Shown: in pieces, positions 45,459 to 54,967 of the stretch
Layout: every line of letters starts with the position of its first letter
Numbering within the stretch: position 1 is the first letter of the stretch
Origin: Terriglobales bacterium
GTDB lineage: Bacteria; Acidobacteriota; Terriglobia; Terriglobales; Acidobacteriaceae
Assembly (NCBI GenBank): GCA_035764005.1
Contig: DASTZZ010000055.1
Coordinates: 1 to 64,000, forward strand
Length of the DNA stretch: 64,000 nt
Direction: 5' to 3'
The notes under the pieces: generated by a model
What the model was told of the DNA's origin: nothing
Seen by the model: only the letters and a program-made list of their open reading frames with translations
The model's database searches: none
Program-made: the position numbers and the translations under genes

Positions 45459-45504
45459 TAGGCTCAGTATAGCGTTTTATCGCGCCGCACTGAACCGGGG
45501 AGAG

Positions 45505-45598
45505 GCGAACACGAAGGTCACAGAGGCAACAAAAGAGGTCACGAAGGGCGATTTCTCCGTGACCTCTTCTTTTTGTGCTTCGTGACCTTCGTGTTCGC
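45505..45598. repeat. 94-bp inverted array of GAACACGAAGGTCAC-type words
   Basis: GCGAACACGAAGGTCAC at 45505-45521 is exactly complementary to 45582-45598. Inside, GAGGTCACGAAGG and CCGTGACCTCTT words continue the symmetry. It lies between miaB and the 3' end of the BNR-protein gene. It could end transcripts as a strong hairpin but has no terminal T run. Confidence 0.8.
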
Positions 45599-45606
45599 TC
45601 TTGGTT

Positions 45607-48600
45607 TTACTGAGGCGACCACTCGGGCACGTGGCCCGGAGTCCACGGTGCGCCGGCTTTTTCCATGTCGTCTTCGAGCTTCTTCAGATCGACATCGACC
45701 AGCTGCCGCAGCTTGCCGAGTTGATCCCCGAACTGCTGGGCGGCGATGTTGTACGAGTCGATATGCGTCTGCGTCGGGCGCGAGGTCGAGAAGCGCTCTT
45801 CGTCCTCGATCTGGTTGATGCGGTCATTGATTGCTGCCGGCGTATTCTCCTGGCGACGGCGCAGGACCACATCTCCGCGGAGCGCACGCATGATGTCGCG
45901 CAGGCGTGCTTGAATGTCATCGGCGCGCGAGATCAATCCGCTCACATCGCCGGGCGTATCACGTAGCGACTGGTGAATAGAAGCAAGACGCTTGTCGACA
46001 TCGTTCCCGGTTTGAATCGCGCCAGTGAGCGCTCGATCAAGGTGCGCGACTTTCTGCTGGAATTGCTCGAGCGCGGCGCGATCCTGCTCGTTCATCCCTT
46101 CAGTGCCAAGCGCGTTCACACGAAACTTCTCGGGACCGGCCAGGCGCTGAGTCTTGCCATCGACGCGAGCTTCGAGGGTCGCCGAGTACTCACCCGGCAT
46201 CACCAGCGGACCTGTCGGCGGTTGGAAGAATTCGGCGAAGTCGGCTTCTTCCGGAGAAGGCGTATGTACTTCAGAAGGCGGATACCGCAAATCCCATGAA
46301 GCGCGATTGATTCCCGCTTCGTTCGTTGCCGGAACTCGGCGCACGGGAGTACCGCTGGAGTCGGAAATCACCAGGTACACCGCCGCAGGCTGCTCTTCCG
46401 CTTCGGCGCGAAGTTCACCCATGGTGGGATAGTTCACGGCAGATGGATTTCCTTTGTCGGATTGTTCAGTTTTGTCTGAATTCTGGTTCACGGCTTCTTT
46501 CGACGCAGCCTTTTCTTTCTCCTGACGAATTTCCTTTTTGGTCTTGAACTTATCTTTCAAGTAATAAGTGAATACCGCGCCATAGGGAGGATTGTCTGCT
46601 TCGAAGTAGGTTGCGCCGAGATGTCCGTGCTTACCGCCGACTGGGCGTTGCTCGATGTACATGAGGGTGTCCCGAACCGGGAACAGTGCTCCCTGCTGCT
46701 GGAACACTTGCGCGTTGACATGGCGCAGCGGAGAGAGGTCATCGAGAATGTAAAAGCCTCGCCCGAAGGTTGCAGCGACGAGATCATTTGCTTGTTTCTG
46801 AATCGCGAGATCGCGCACGGCAATCGTCGGCATTCCGCCTTTGAGCTGTGTCCAGTGGCTGCCACCATCGAAAGAGAAGAAGAGGCCGAATTCCATGCCG
46901 ACGAAAAGCAGTTGCGAATTAACGGGATCTTCGGCAATCGCCAGCACAGGGCCGTTTGCCGGCAGATTATTCGCAATCGAGTTCCATGTATGCCCGTTGT
47001 CGCTGCTCTTGAGCAGATAGGGTTTGAAGTCGCCCATCTTGTGATTGTCGAAGCTGGCATAGACGACACTTGCATTGTGTTGCGACGCGAGCAGGCGGCT
47101 TACGTAGGTGAATTTGGGGACGCCGGGAAACGTCTCGTACTTAGTCCAGTTCTGACCGGCGTCGCTGGTGACTTGGATTAATCCATCGTCGGTACCGACA
47201 TAGATTAGGCCATCTTTCTGCGGGGATTCAGATAATGCAACGATGTTGCCATAGAACGAGGTTGAGGCATTCTTTGCGACTGCATCGGGTCCCCAGATGC
47301 GTCCCATTACGGGAAGCTTGTCGCGATCGATCTGGCGCGTCAGGTCGGGACTGATCACCTTCCAGGTGTCCCCGCGATCGTCGCTGCGGAAGAGCTTGTT
47401 GGCCGCGAAGTACAGCCGCGTGTGGGAATGCGGACTGATGATGATCGGCGAATCCCAGTTCCAGCGGTAAGGAACATTATCCGGACCAGGCTGCGGCTGG
47501 ATGCCAATCTGCTGTCCCGTTCTTCGGTCAAATCGTGTGAGATTCCCATATTGATACTCGGCATAAACCGTGTTCGGATCTTCGGGATCGATGACCGAGC
47601 GGAAGCCGTCGCCGCCCTGAGTGAAGAACCAGTCTTCATTGGTGATGCCGTTGGTCTTCAGCGTGCGTGACGGTCCGCCGACGCTGCTGTTGTCCTGCGT
47701 GCCGCCGTAGACGTAGTAGAAGGGCTTCGAGTTATCGAGTGCAACATCGTAGAACTGCGCTACGGGAAGATTGCTCTTGTAGCTCCAGTTTGCGCCGCGA
47801 TCGAAGCTTTCGTACAAACCGCCGTCACATCCGACGAGGTAATAGTTCGTGTCGGTGGGATCGATCCAGATCACGTGATTGTCGACGTGCTTGTACTTCT
47901 CGCCGAGGACGCGCAGAGTCTTGCCGCCGTCGTCGGAGACGCGAATGAGTACGTTCATTATGTAAATGCGATCGACGTTCCTGGGATCGGCGAAGATTTG
48001 CGCGTAGTACATCGCGGTCTCATCGTAGGGATTGCGGCGCTCCCAGGTGGCTCCGCGATCGCTAGAGCGGAAGATGCCGCCCTTCCCTTCCTGGGCCTCG
48101 ATGGTTGCGTACACCACGTTGTGATCGACGGGCGAGATGGCGATGCCGATGCGTCCCATATCGACAGTAGGCAGTCCGGATTTCAACTTCTTCCAGGTGT
48201 TGCCGCCATCGTCCGAACGATAGATCGCGCTCTCTGGGCCGCCGTCGATGAGTGTCCAGACATGCCGCCGGCGCTGATATGCCGTGGCATAGATTGTGTC
48301 TGGATCGTCGGGATCGATGGCTACATCGGCGAACCCGGTGTTCTCGCTGACGTTCAGGACCTTCTTCCAGCTCTTGCCGCCATCGGTCGTGCGATAAAGG
48401 CCGCGATCTCCGCCTGGAGACCAGAGCGGCCCTTCGGCAGCAACGAAAACCGTGTTGCTATCTTTGGGGCTGATAGCGATGCGCCCAATATGCTCGGAGT
48501 GCTTCAGTCCCAAATTGGTCCAACTCTTGCCGCCATCTTCGGATTTATAAACGCCATCACCATAGTCGACACTGCGCTGCGAGTTGTTCTCGCCTGTGCC

Positions 48601-49128
48601 GACCCACACGATGGATGGATCGTGGGGATCGAGCTTCACATCGCCGATGGAAAACGATCCCTCATTTTGGAAGACTGGATCCCAGGTGAGACCGTCGTTG
48701 TTGGTCTTCCACACTCCGCCTGAAGCCACGCCTACGTAGTACTGCGCGCGATTGAACGGATTTACCGCAAGTGAAGTCACGCGGCCGGAGATAAACGCCG
48801 GCCCAATGCTGCGGAGATGAAGACCGCGATATGTGTCAGACGACGTGAGCGGATCTGCTGGCTTCTTTTCGGCAGGTGTAGAAGCAGGAGCAGCATTCTC
48901 CCGAGCACCTGCTTTGCCGCGCTTCGGCTTGCGTGACGCGGGAAGTTCCTCATCGGCTTCCTTCTTCTGACCAGGTTTCGCGGTTGTCGAAGATTTTTCT
49001 TGCGCAGCTGCGGCTTCCTGCTCTGAGCTTGGCGTGCTTGCAGCCGCGGCAGGCAATTCCTGCCCGAGTGCGATGGAAGAACTTAGAAGGATGAGAAGCG
49101 GAAGACAGCAGACGATCTTGCGATTCAC
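45607..49128 (-). CDS. Giant secreted BNR/sortilin-like beta-propeller protein
   Basis: The product has 1173 residues. A signal peptide (about 1-22) and a low-complexity Ala/Glu/Lys/Pro linker (about 23-95) lead into two consecutive propellers with many 'S-x-D-G-G-x-(S/T)-W' BNR/Asp-box motifs ('SEDGGKSW', 'TTDGGKSW', 'SDDGGNTW', 'SSDRGATW') up to about residue 810. A Lys/Glu-rich insertion, an Ig-like segment and a helical C-terminus follow. It resembles VPS10/sortilin-type glycosyl-hydrolase-like exoproteins; catalytic activity is not evident. GTG 49128 follows AGGAG. Confidence 0.85.
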   Translation of the reverse strand: MNRKIVCCLPLLILLSSSIALGQELPAAAASTPSSEQEAAAAQEKSSTTAKPGQKKEADEELPASRKPKRGKAGARENAAPASTPAEKKPADPLTSSDTYRGLHLRSIGPAFISGRVTSLAVNPFNRAQYYVGVASGGVWKTNNDGLTWDPVFQNEGSFSIGDVKLDPHDPSIVWVGTGENNSQRSVDYGDGVYKSEDGGKSWTNLGLKHSEHIGRIAISPKDSNTVFVAAEGPLWSPGGDRGLYRTTDGGKSWKKVLNVSENTGFADVAIDPDDPDTIYATAYQRRRHVWTLIDGGPESAIYRSDDGGNTWKKLKSGLPTVDMGRIGIAISPVDHNVVYATIEAQEGKGGIFRSSDRGATWERRNPYDETAMYYAQIFADPRNVDRIYIMNVLIRVSDDGGKTLRVLGEKYKHVDNHVIWIDPTDTNYYLVGCDGGLYESFDRGANWSYKSNLPVAQFYDVALDNSKPFYYVYGGTQDNSSVGGPSRTLKTNGITNEDWFFTQGGDGFRSVIDPEDPNTVYAEYQYGNLTRFDRRTGQQIGIQPQPGPDNVPYRWNWDSPIIISPHSHTRLYFAANKLFRSDDRGDTWKVISPDLTRQIDRDKLPVMGRIWGPDAVAKNASTSFYGNIVALSESPQKDGLIYVGTDDGLIQVTSDAGQNWTKYETFPGVPKFTYVSRLLASQHNASVVYASFDNHKMGDFKPYLLKSSDNGHTWNSIANNLPANGPVLAIAEDPVNSQLLFVGMEFGLFFSFDGGSHWTQLKGGMPTIAVRDLAIQKQANDLVAATFGRGFYILDDLSPLRHVNAQVFQQQGALFPVRDTLMYIEQRPVGGKHGHLGATYFEADNPPYGAVFTYYLKDKFKTKKEIRQEKEKAASKEAVNQNSDKTEQSDKGNPSAVNYPTMGELRAEAEEQPAAVYLVISDSSGTPVRRVPATNEAGINRASWDLRYPPSEVHTPSPEEADFAEFFQPPTGPLVMPGEYSATLEARVDGKTQRLAGPEKFRVNALGTEGMNEQDRAALEQFQQKVAHLDRALTGAIQTGNDVDKRLASIHQSLRDTPGDVSGLISRADDIQARLRDIMRALRGDVVLRRRQENTPAAINDRINQIEDEERFSTSRPTQTHIDSYNIAAQQFGDQLGKLRQLVDVDLKKLEDDMEKAGAPWTPGHVPEWSPQ

Positions 49129-49316
49129 CAGCAGCTCCTGAATAAAAGTGAAACGCAGTTATACAGGAACTCTCACGAGGAGTCATCGTGTGCTGCTGGC
49201 GTGCTGCTCAGCACATTTCACATCACGACATAAAACCAGCAAATATTCGGACACGGACCGCGCGCTACCAACCCATCCCTTAGCAAATGATTCTATTTTG
49301 CTCAGGGACAGAACTA

Positions 49317-50273
49317 ATGCGAATCGGTGGGTTGTGCAAAGGTGCAGCTCTGAGTGGGACCCTGTTGCTGATGGCTTCCATCGTCTCGTGCGGCGGAGGC
49401 AGTATGACTCCATCGCCGGCCACGCCCGTGAGTTCTCCAGGAACCGCGAGTCCCGCCTCGCAGGCGATGGTCGTCCTGGTAATGGAAGAAAATCATTCGT
49501 ACGAGCAAGTAATCGGCAATGCAGCCGCACCATATCTAAACGGTCTCGCGCAGCAAGGAGCATCGGCGACGCAGTACTACGCCACCATGCATCCATCGAT
49601 TTCCAACTATTTCGTGCTCACGACCGGCGCACCGCAGACGAACGACAATGGTTTTCCAGGACCAGTGACTGCCGACAATCTGGCGCGCGAGTTGGTCGCT
49701 GCCGGCAAAACGTGGAAACTCTATGCGGAAGATCTGCCCTCGGCTGGATACCTCGGTAATTCAAACGGCAATTACGTCAAACATCACAACCCATTCGCAT
49801 ACTTCAGCGATGTGATTAACAGTCCGCAGCAGGCGGCGAACATCGTTCCGTTTTCGCAATTCGCTTCCGACCTGAGTGCCGGACATCTGCCGTCGTTCAG
49901 TATGGTGATTCCAGATCTTCCCGATGACGCACACTCGTGCAAAGCCGCTATGACTTGCGACGACAACAGCATGCTTGCCGACGCGGATGGCTGGCTGAAA
50001 ACGAACATCGCTCCGCTGCTCGCGAATTCGGAGTTTCAGAAAAACGGCCTTCTGCTCATCGCCTTTGACGAGTCGAACATCGCCGATATTCGTAACGGAG
50101 GCGGTCACGTCCCGTTTGTCGCCGTCGGACCACGCGCCCGCGCAGGCGTTCAGTCTTCTGTGATGTACCGGCACGTAAATACGCTCAAGACAGTATGTAC
50201 CGTTTTAGGAATCGCAACCTGTCCCGGAGCCGCAGCAACCGCCAGCGCGGAAGATGATATGTTCATCCATTGA
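49317..50273 (+). CDS. Secreted phosphoesterase lipoprotein (short form)
   Basis: The product has 318 residues. A lipobox (SIVSC) and a Ser/Pro-rich linker precede a phosphoesterase domain: 'AMVVLVMEENHSYEQVIG' (Glu-Asn metal site), 'HPSISNYFVLTTGAP', 'FSMVIPDLPDDAH' and 'LLIAFDESN'. It is about 100 residues shorter than the 1067-2380 protein and closer to acid-phosphatase-like members. ATG 49317 is chosen because the signal starts there. Divergent from the BNR gene. Confidence 0.8.
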   Translation: MRIGGLCKGAALSGTLLLMASIVSCGGGSMTPSPATPVSSPGTASPASQAMVVLVMEENHSYEQVIGNAAAPYLNGLAQQGASATQYYATMHPSISNYFVLTTGAPQTNDNGFPGPVTADNLARELVAAGKTWKLYAEDLPSAGYLGNSNGNYVKHHNPFAYFSDVINSPQQAANIVPFSQFASDLSAGHLPSFSMVIPDLPDDAHSCKAAMTCDDNSMLADADGWLKTNIAPLLANSEFQKNGLLLIAFDESNIADIRNGGGHVPFVAVGPRARAGVQSSVMYRHVNTLKTVCTVLGIATCPGAAATASAEDDMFIH

Positions 50274-50327
50274 ATCAGCCGCTCTGAAAACAACCGCATA
50301 GCCGCAATCGGCTGGTAACACAACTTC

Positions 50328-50756
50328 GTGAACACCTGCGTCTTTTGCCAGATCGTCAGCCGTGCCGTTCCTGCAGCCATTGTTTTCGAAGATGCCGATA
50401 CTTTGGCGTTCCTGGATCATCGTCCGGTGTTCCCCGGTCATTGCCTTTTAGTTCCCAAGCAACATCTTGATTCGCTGGTTGATGTGGAACCGCCACTGCT
50501 CGGAACGCTTTTTGCGAATGCACGTCTGCTCGCGCTGGCAGTTGAGAAAGGCCTTGGAGCTCAAGGAGCTTTGGTGGCAGTCAACAACCGGATCAGCCAA
50601 AGCGTGCCTCATATGCACGTGCACGTTGTGCCGAGAACGAAAGGAGATGGTCTCAAAGGATTTTTCTGGCCGCGACATAAATATCGCGATCCCGGGCATA
50701 TGGAAGACGTCCGCCGGGCGCTAGCGGATGCGATGGCGTTCCTGCGAGCCGCCTGA
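50328..50756 (+). CDS. HIT-family nucleotide hydrolase/transferase
   Basis: The product has 142 residues. 'CVFCQIVSRAVPAAIVFEDADTLAFLDHRPVFPGHCLLVPKQH' and the catalytic histidine triad 'HMHVHVVPR' define an HIT protein (Hint/HinT-like), which hydrolyses phosphoramidates of AMP. Zinc-ligand-like Cys residues are present at the N-terminus. The start is GTG 50328 with no strong ribosome binding site. Confidence 0.9.
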   Translation: MNTCVFCQIVSRAVPAAIVFEDADTLAFLDHRPVFPGHCLLVPKQHLDSLVDVEPPLLGTLFANARLLALAVEKGLGAQGALVAVNNRISQSVPHMHVHVVPRTKGDGLKGFFWPRHKYRDPGHMEDVRRALADAMAFLRAA

Positions 50757-50812
50757 AACCGCGTCGGAATCGCACCGGATTCTGCAGATTTCGCAGATGA
50801 ACCATCTCTTTT

Positions 50813-52162
50813 CTACGCGACTCGCAAGCGTTCGCACCGTGCGACTCGCTCTATCGCAGAGCAGTACGCCGCCATTCTCAGACTGACGTTCTCGCGACGG
50901 CTGCGATCGAGAACCTGAGAGTATGTTCGCATCATTGACGTTTGCATCTCGTGTTCGACACGCTCGGGATCGCATGCTGCATGCTGAACATTGTTTGACC
51001 ACTCGGCGTAAGCCGCAATGACTGGCCCCGCAGCGCTTACCAAGTCGGGAACGACTGTCGCTCCGCGATTCGCCAGGATGCGCTCAGCGACGGGTGTAAT
51101 CACCAACTCAGAGCTTTCGATGACCAGCTTTGCTCGAACCTGCGAGGCAGCAGCGGGATTCAGCGTGCCTTCGGGAGCGGCGATGATGAGAAGATCGCAA
51201 TCCAAGTTGTGGATCTCTACAGCTTCCGCAGCTCCTTCGTAGCCGACAAGAGTACCCGCGGACCGGACATGATCGGCCAGTTCGTGGACGTCGATACCCG
51301 TTGAACAGCGCAATCCGCCGTGAATATCCGAGAGCGCGACGACAATGCATCCAGCATCGAACATCGCCTGCGCCGTAGGCAGGGCACTCTGATCGAGAGA
51401 ACGAATCGCGATGCGCAGGCCAGAAGACGGGAGCTCAGCTTCATTGGCACACCGAAGCGCAAGAGCGGACACGGTTCTGCCGATGATTGCGTCCCGGTCG
51501 CGCACGCCTCCAGCGTGTTCCGGTTTTCCCAAAACCGGGGTCATCGCAGCCTTTTCAAACGAGCTGTACTCGTCACGCATCCACATCATGACTTCTTCGT
51601 CGGCGTTTGGTCCGGGAACACAGAGGTCCTGGTAAATGCCGAGCTGATGATGGATCCGTCCGGTGTACTTTCGTACCAGAGACTCGAATTCTTTGCGGCT
51701 GAGGTGTGTGGAATCGCAGACGATCGCTCCTGCCGCTCCGCCAAACGGAACGTTAGCCGCAGCGCATCGCCAAGTCATCGATTCGGCGGTGCTCCTCACT
51801 GCCTCGAGATCAAGACCCGATTGAATGCGAACGGGCCCAAGCAAAGGCCCTCGGACACCGTTATGCTGAACTCGATATCCGCGGAAGAGCTGCAGGCGTT
51901 GATCGTCGCGGCGCAGCGGAATCTCTACTGTCAGTTCCCGAAATGGAGCTGACAGCAATCTGCGCATTTCCGGATGGATTGCCACGCGATCGGCCGCCAT
52001 CTCGAAGTACCGGCGAACCGAAGAAGACGAACTCTCTCGTAGCCCGACCGCTGCACTCAGCCCCATACGACCGCTCCCGTGCATCCTGGCGACGACAAGG
52101 CGTGGCGTCGCGTCCCTAACTGCACCGGTACAGTTGCACCTAGCCGACGTTAGATGCCGCAC
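50813..52162 (-). CDS. Glutamate-dehydrogenase-like pseudoenzyme
   Basis: The product has up to 449 residues and the Glu/Leu/Phe/Val dehydrogenase fold throughout: 'FRGYRVQHN', 'MTWRCAAANVPFGGAAGAI', 'LSRKEFESLVRKYTGRI', 'MMWMRDEYS' and a C-terminal Rossmann-like domain. The catalytic residues are replaced. The substrate lysines are lost (KGG is 'LLGP' at ~107-110; TWK is Trp131-Arg132; GGAKGG is 'GGAAGA' with Ala144), and the catalytic Asp of 'PAPD' is Gly184. It is probably not a dehydrogenase; a regulatory or binding role is possible. The first ~45 residues are unlike the family, and a later start (Met27 or Met33) is possible. Confidence 0.75.
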   Translation of the reverse strand: MRHLTSARCNCTGAVRDATPRLVVARMHGSGRMGLSAAVGLRESSSSSVRRYFEMAADRVAIHPEMRRLLSAPFRELTVEIPLRRDDQRLQLFRGYRVQHNGVRGPLLGPVRIQSGLDLEAVRSTAESMTWRCAAANVPFGGAAGAIVCDSTHLSRKEFESLVRKYTGRIHHQLGIYQDLCVPGPNADEEVMMWMRDEYSSFEKAAMTPVLGKPEHAGGVRDRDAIIGRTVSALALRCANEAELPSSGLRIAIRSLDQSALPTAQAMFDAGCIVVALSDIHGGLRCSTGIDVHELADHVRSAGTLVGYEGAAEAVEIHNLDCDLLIIAAPEGTLNPAAASQVRAKLVIESSELVITPVAERILANRGATVVPDLVSAAGPVIAAYAEWSNNVQHAACDPERVEHEMQTSMMRTYSQVLDRSRRENVSLRMAAYCSAIERVARCERLRVA

Positions 52163-52191
52163 AGCTACTCTGGAGAGAGTAGCTGAATGGA

Positions 52192-53565
52192 TTATTTTCG
52201 TCCCGCGCGCTTTTGGGCGACCACTAGGCCGCGAGGGGTGGGCAGAAGAACCACAGAAATCAACCCATCCTGCTCCATTTTCAGTGCAGCTTCGCGGACG
52301 GTCTTCAAGTGAGAGCTGGCGTCGTGCATGAGGATCACACCGTTCGGGTTCATTTGTGGCAGAAAACGGCGTACTTCCTGCTCGCGCAGCGGCGGATCGC
52401 TGTCGCTGAAGAGAAGGTCGATGCTGCCATTCACCCTGGTTTCCAGGCTGGATTCGTTGCGGGCTTCAATCCACTCGGCCAGCCCGGAGCCGGCGAAGCG
52501 CGCTTTGGCTCTTGCAAATACTTTTGGGTCGTATTCGCAGGTCACAATCTTGCCCAACCCGTTTGCCTTCAGACCTTCGGCAATCCATAGCGTGCTGATG
52601 CCCATGAAGGTTCCGGTCTCCACCACTACTTGAGGTTTGATGGTGCGCACCAGACAGCGCAGAAATTCGAGAACCTCGACCTCGGCAGTCATGGAGTCAT
52701 ACATGCTCCAGCGCTCCGGATGAGTGCACTCCGGCGTGGCACGGTGATACTCGGGCTGGAGCACATCGCCGCGTTCAGCGAAGTGCTGCAGGATGCGGTG
52801 CTCTCCCTTTTGTCTGCGGAAGTTTTTTTTTACCGTCATCAGGATTGCGGCGCCGGCGATGATGGATCCCAAACTCGCTGCCTGTGCGTTACTCAAACCG
52901 AAAAACGAGCGCGGATTGATGCGAATGAACTCAACCAGAAAACGCTCGATACCCATCCAAATGAGATAGAGCGCCGCCACTTCTCCTACAGGACGCGGTC
53001 CGCGCAGCGACTTCGCTCCCTGTCGCCACAGGTACCAGAAGATGAGCGTCGCGGCGATGGCTTCGTAGATGGGTGTGGGATGAACGTGTTGCGTGGTCGG
53101 CACGAGCCCGTTAGGAAAGCTCATTCCCCAGGGCAGCGAGGTGGGCGTTCCGTAATCGCCGTCGCCCGAAGTTAGACATCCGATGCGTCCTACTGCGTAA
53201 CCGATCGCCGCCGCGGGAGCGCAGACATCGAGAATCGCGAGATAGGAAAGCCTGTACTTGCGCGCCAAAAGATAAAGCGCAAGTAGCACCCCGAGGAATC
53301 CGCCAAACCACGCAAAACCAGAACGGCTGAAGAGTTCGCCAAACGGGTTCGCAACGAGGTCGCTCGGCGTTTCAAAAACGTGGTACAGCTTGGCTCCGAT
53401 GATCCCCAGCAGCGCGCAAACCGTAACCACGTTCTGCGCGTCCAGGTTCATGCCGCGCCGGTGAATATCCGCGCGAAGGACGAAGTAGCCTGCGACAAAC
53501 GCGAGGAGCATCAGCAGGCCAAAGCTGCCGATCGTGAAAGGCCCAAAGTGGATGTAAGGGATCAA
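52192..53565 (-). CDS. lgt: Lgt-methyltransferase fusion: prolipoprotein diacylglyceryl transferase plus SAM methyltransferase
   Basis: The product has 457 residues. Residues 1-~250 are Lgt, with seven helices and the 'GYAVGRIGCLTSGDGDYG' signature (Arg127), plus 'HPTPIYEAIAATL' and 'ERFLVEFIRINPR'. Lgt attaches diacylglycerol to lipobox cysteines in the inner membrane. After a ~45-residue basic linker, residues ~290-457 form a class I methyltransferase: 'PQVVVETGTFMGISTLWIA' (motif I), 'IVTCEYDPKVFARAK', 'GVILMHDASS'. The frame is continuous with no sign of error. The start is TTG 53565. Confidence 0.85.
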   Translation of the reverse strand: MIPYIHFGPFTIGSFGLLMLLAFVAGYFVLRADIHRRGMNLDAQNVVTVCALLGIIGAKLYHVFETPSDLVANPFGELFSRSGFAWFGGFLGVLLALYLLARKYRLSYLAILDVCAPAAAIGYAVGRIGCLTSGDGDYGTPTSLPWGMSFPNGLVPTTQHVHPTPIYEAIAATLIFWYLWRQGAKSLRGPRPVGEVAALYLIWMGIERFLVEFIRINPRSFFGLSNAQAASLGSIIAGAAILMTVKKNFRRQKGEHRILQHFAERGDVLQPEYHRATPECTHPERWSMYDSMTAEVEVLEFLRCLVRTIKPQVVVETGTFMGISTLWIAEGLKANGLGKIVTCEYDPKVFARAKARFAGSGLAEWIEARNESSLETRVNGSIDLLFSDSDPPLREQEVRRFLPQMNPNGVILMHDASSHLKTVREAALKMEQDGLISVVLLPTPRGLVVAQKRAGRK

Positions 53566-53585
53566 GAGATTGAGTATAGCTGTGA

Positions 53586-53671
53586 GGAGCTTCTAGGCTC
53601 CTAAGCTTCTGAGCATCTAAGCTCGATCAAGTCAAAGCTCAGCAGCTTAGAAGCTCAGAAGCTTAGCAGCT
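53586..53671. repeat. Opposed octamer arrays (CTAAGCTN / NAGCTTAG)
   Basis: The left arm carries CTAAGCTT, CTGAGCAT and CTAAGCTC units; the right arm carries CTCAGCAG, CTTAGAAG, CTCAGAAG and CTTAGCAG units in the opposite orientation. It fills the divergent gap between the lgt fusion and the MFS gene and can form a long cruciform or hairpin. Confidence 0.82.
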
Positions 53672-53689
53672 CTTTGCTACGCTACCTCC

Positions 53690-54967
53690 ATGCGCGACAT
53701 CCTCCGCCAGCGCGGTCTGCGGCTCATCTTCATTGCCAACTTGATCTCGATGTTGGGCAGTGGGATGAACTCGGCTGCGGTCGTCTGGTACATCCTTCAA
53801 GCCACGCACTCGGAGATGGCGCTGGGCACTGTCATCATTCTGCAGACAATTCCTGCGCTGCTAATGCTGCCGTTCACCGGCGTGATCATCGATCGCGAGG
53901 ATCGGCGTCACGTTGTGATGTTTCTCGACGCATCGCGCGGTGTGATCATTGTGGGCGTCGCGTTCCTCGCTCTCGCAGGCAAGGTCAGTCTCTGGGAGCT
54001 GTATCTGATGAACACCCTCGTGGCGGCAGGCTTCTGGATGTTCTGGCCTTCGGTAACTGCGCTGATCCAGGAGCTCACGCCGGAATCGCAGTACGTAGCC
54101 TCGAGCAACTTTCTGATGGCCGGAGTGCAGGGAGGATGGCTCATCGCTGGCGCCATTGTGGGATTTGTGTATAACCATCTGCACCTTGGCGGTGTCCTGC
54201 TGCTCGACTTCAGCACTTATGCGATCTCCATTAGCTGCTATCTGTTCGTGCGCAAAGGACGAATTGTGGTCGAGCGTCCGGTGGATACGCCGGTTCCGCA
54301 CAACTCGCATCCGGTCGCGCGATATCTGCACGAACTGCGCGAGGGCTTCGGATATCTCAAGCATCGGCCGGCGGTGACGCTGGTGGGAATCAGCATGGCG
54401 TTGTTTATGGGCGGAATGCTGACACAGGGTATCGTCACTGCTCCTCTCGACGACCGAATTCTTCATGGCGGCGCCGTTGGGTATGGGTGGCTCAATGGCT
54501 CGTGGGGAGTCGGCGCGTTTCTGAGCACGATGTACACGCCTTGGGTGATTGGACGTTTACGCACCCGCGCCAGCATTCGTTTGGGAATGTTCGTTCTCGG
54601 CGGATGCATGTTCCTCGCACCGCACTCCCGTGTGCTGGCGCTCGCAGCCTTTCTCTTCTTCCTCATGGGCTCTGCGCGCGGACTCGGCGGGACATCGTTG
54701 AATACCAGTCTGATGGAACTCGTCCCTCCACACTTCATGGGGCGCACACAAAACACGTTCTACTTCATGGGCACGCTGCTACAGTTGGGACTTGCCTACG
54801 CTGTAGCTTTTTCCGCGCATCGAATTGGATTGACTACCGCGTATGGAATTATCGCGGTGACCTATCTTTCCGCGTGCGCTTCGACTTTGCTGCGAGCCGA
54901 TCAGATTTCATTCGCGAATTCGGAGATCGCCGCAGAAACGTCCAGCATTCAGGAGACGGCGTCATGA
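53690..54967 (+). CDS. MFS transporter (EntS/MFS_3-like exporter)
   Basis: The product has 425 residues and twelve predicted helices. 'LIFIANLISMLGSGMNSAAVVWYIL', 'LPFTGVIIDREDRRHVVMFLD' (loop 2-3 motif with D/R residues) and 'LTPESQYVASSNFLMAGVQGGWLIAGAIVG' fit the MFS_3/EntS group of small-molecule exporters. The substrate is unknown. Its stop overlaps the P450 start (ATGA), suggesting that it exports a product or tolerates a substrate of that enzyme. Confidence 0.85.
   Translation: MRDILRQRGLRLIFIANLISMLGSGMNSAAVVWYILQATHSEMALGTVIILQTIPALLMLPFTGVIIDREDRRHVVMFLDASRGVIIVGVAFLALAGKVSLWELYLMNTLVAAGFWMFWPSVTALIQELTPESQYVASSNFLMAGVQGGWLIAGAIVGFVYNHLHLGGVLLLDFSTYAISISCYLFVRKGRIVVERPVDTPVPHNSHPVARYLHELREGFGYLKHRPAVTLVGISMALFMGGMLTQGIVTAPLDDRILHGGAVGYGWLNGSWGVGAFLSTMYTPWVIGRLRTRASIRLGMFVLGGCMFLAPHSRVLALAAFLFFLMGSARGLGGTSLNTSLMELVPPHFMGRTQNTFYFMGTLLQLGLAYAVAFSAHRIGLTTAYGIIAVTYLSACASTLLRADQISFANSEIAAETSSIQETAS

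Noticed and set aside
45505-45598. Intrinsic terminator
   Set aside because: The stem is very long and imperfect and lacks a trailing T run; the same architecture occurs in gaps where termination is not expected.
47875-48723. 282-codon open frame on the plus strand inside the BNR protein gene
   Set aside because: It mirrors the repetitive Asp-box coding sequence on the other strand. No ribosome binding site and no recognisable motif.
54487-54963. N-terminal extension of the P450 frame into the MFS gene
   Set aside because: The upstream 159 residues are Arg/Ser-rich shadow sequence of the MFS gene, and a proper ATG with ATGA overlap sits at 54964.
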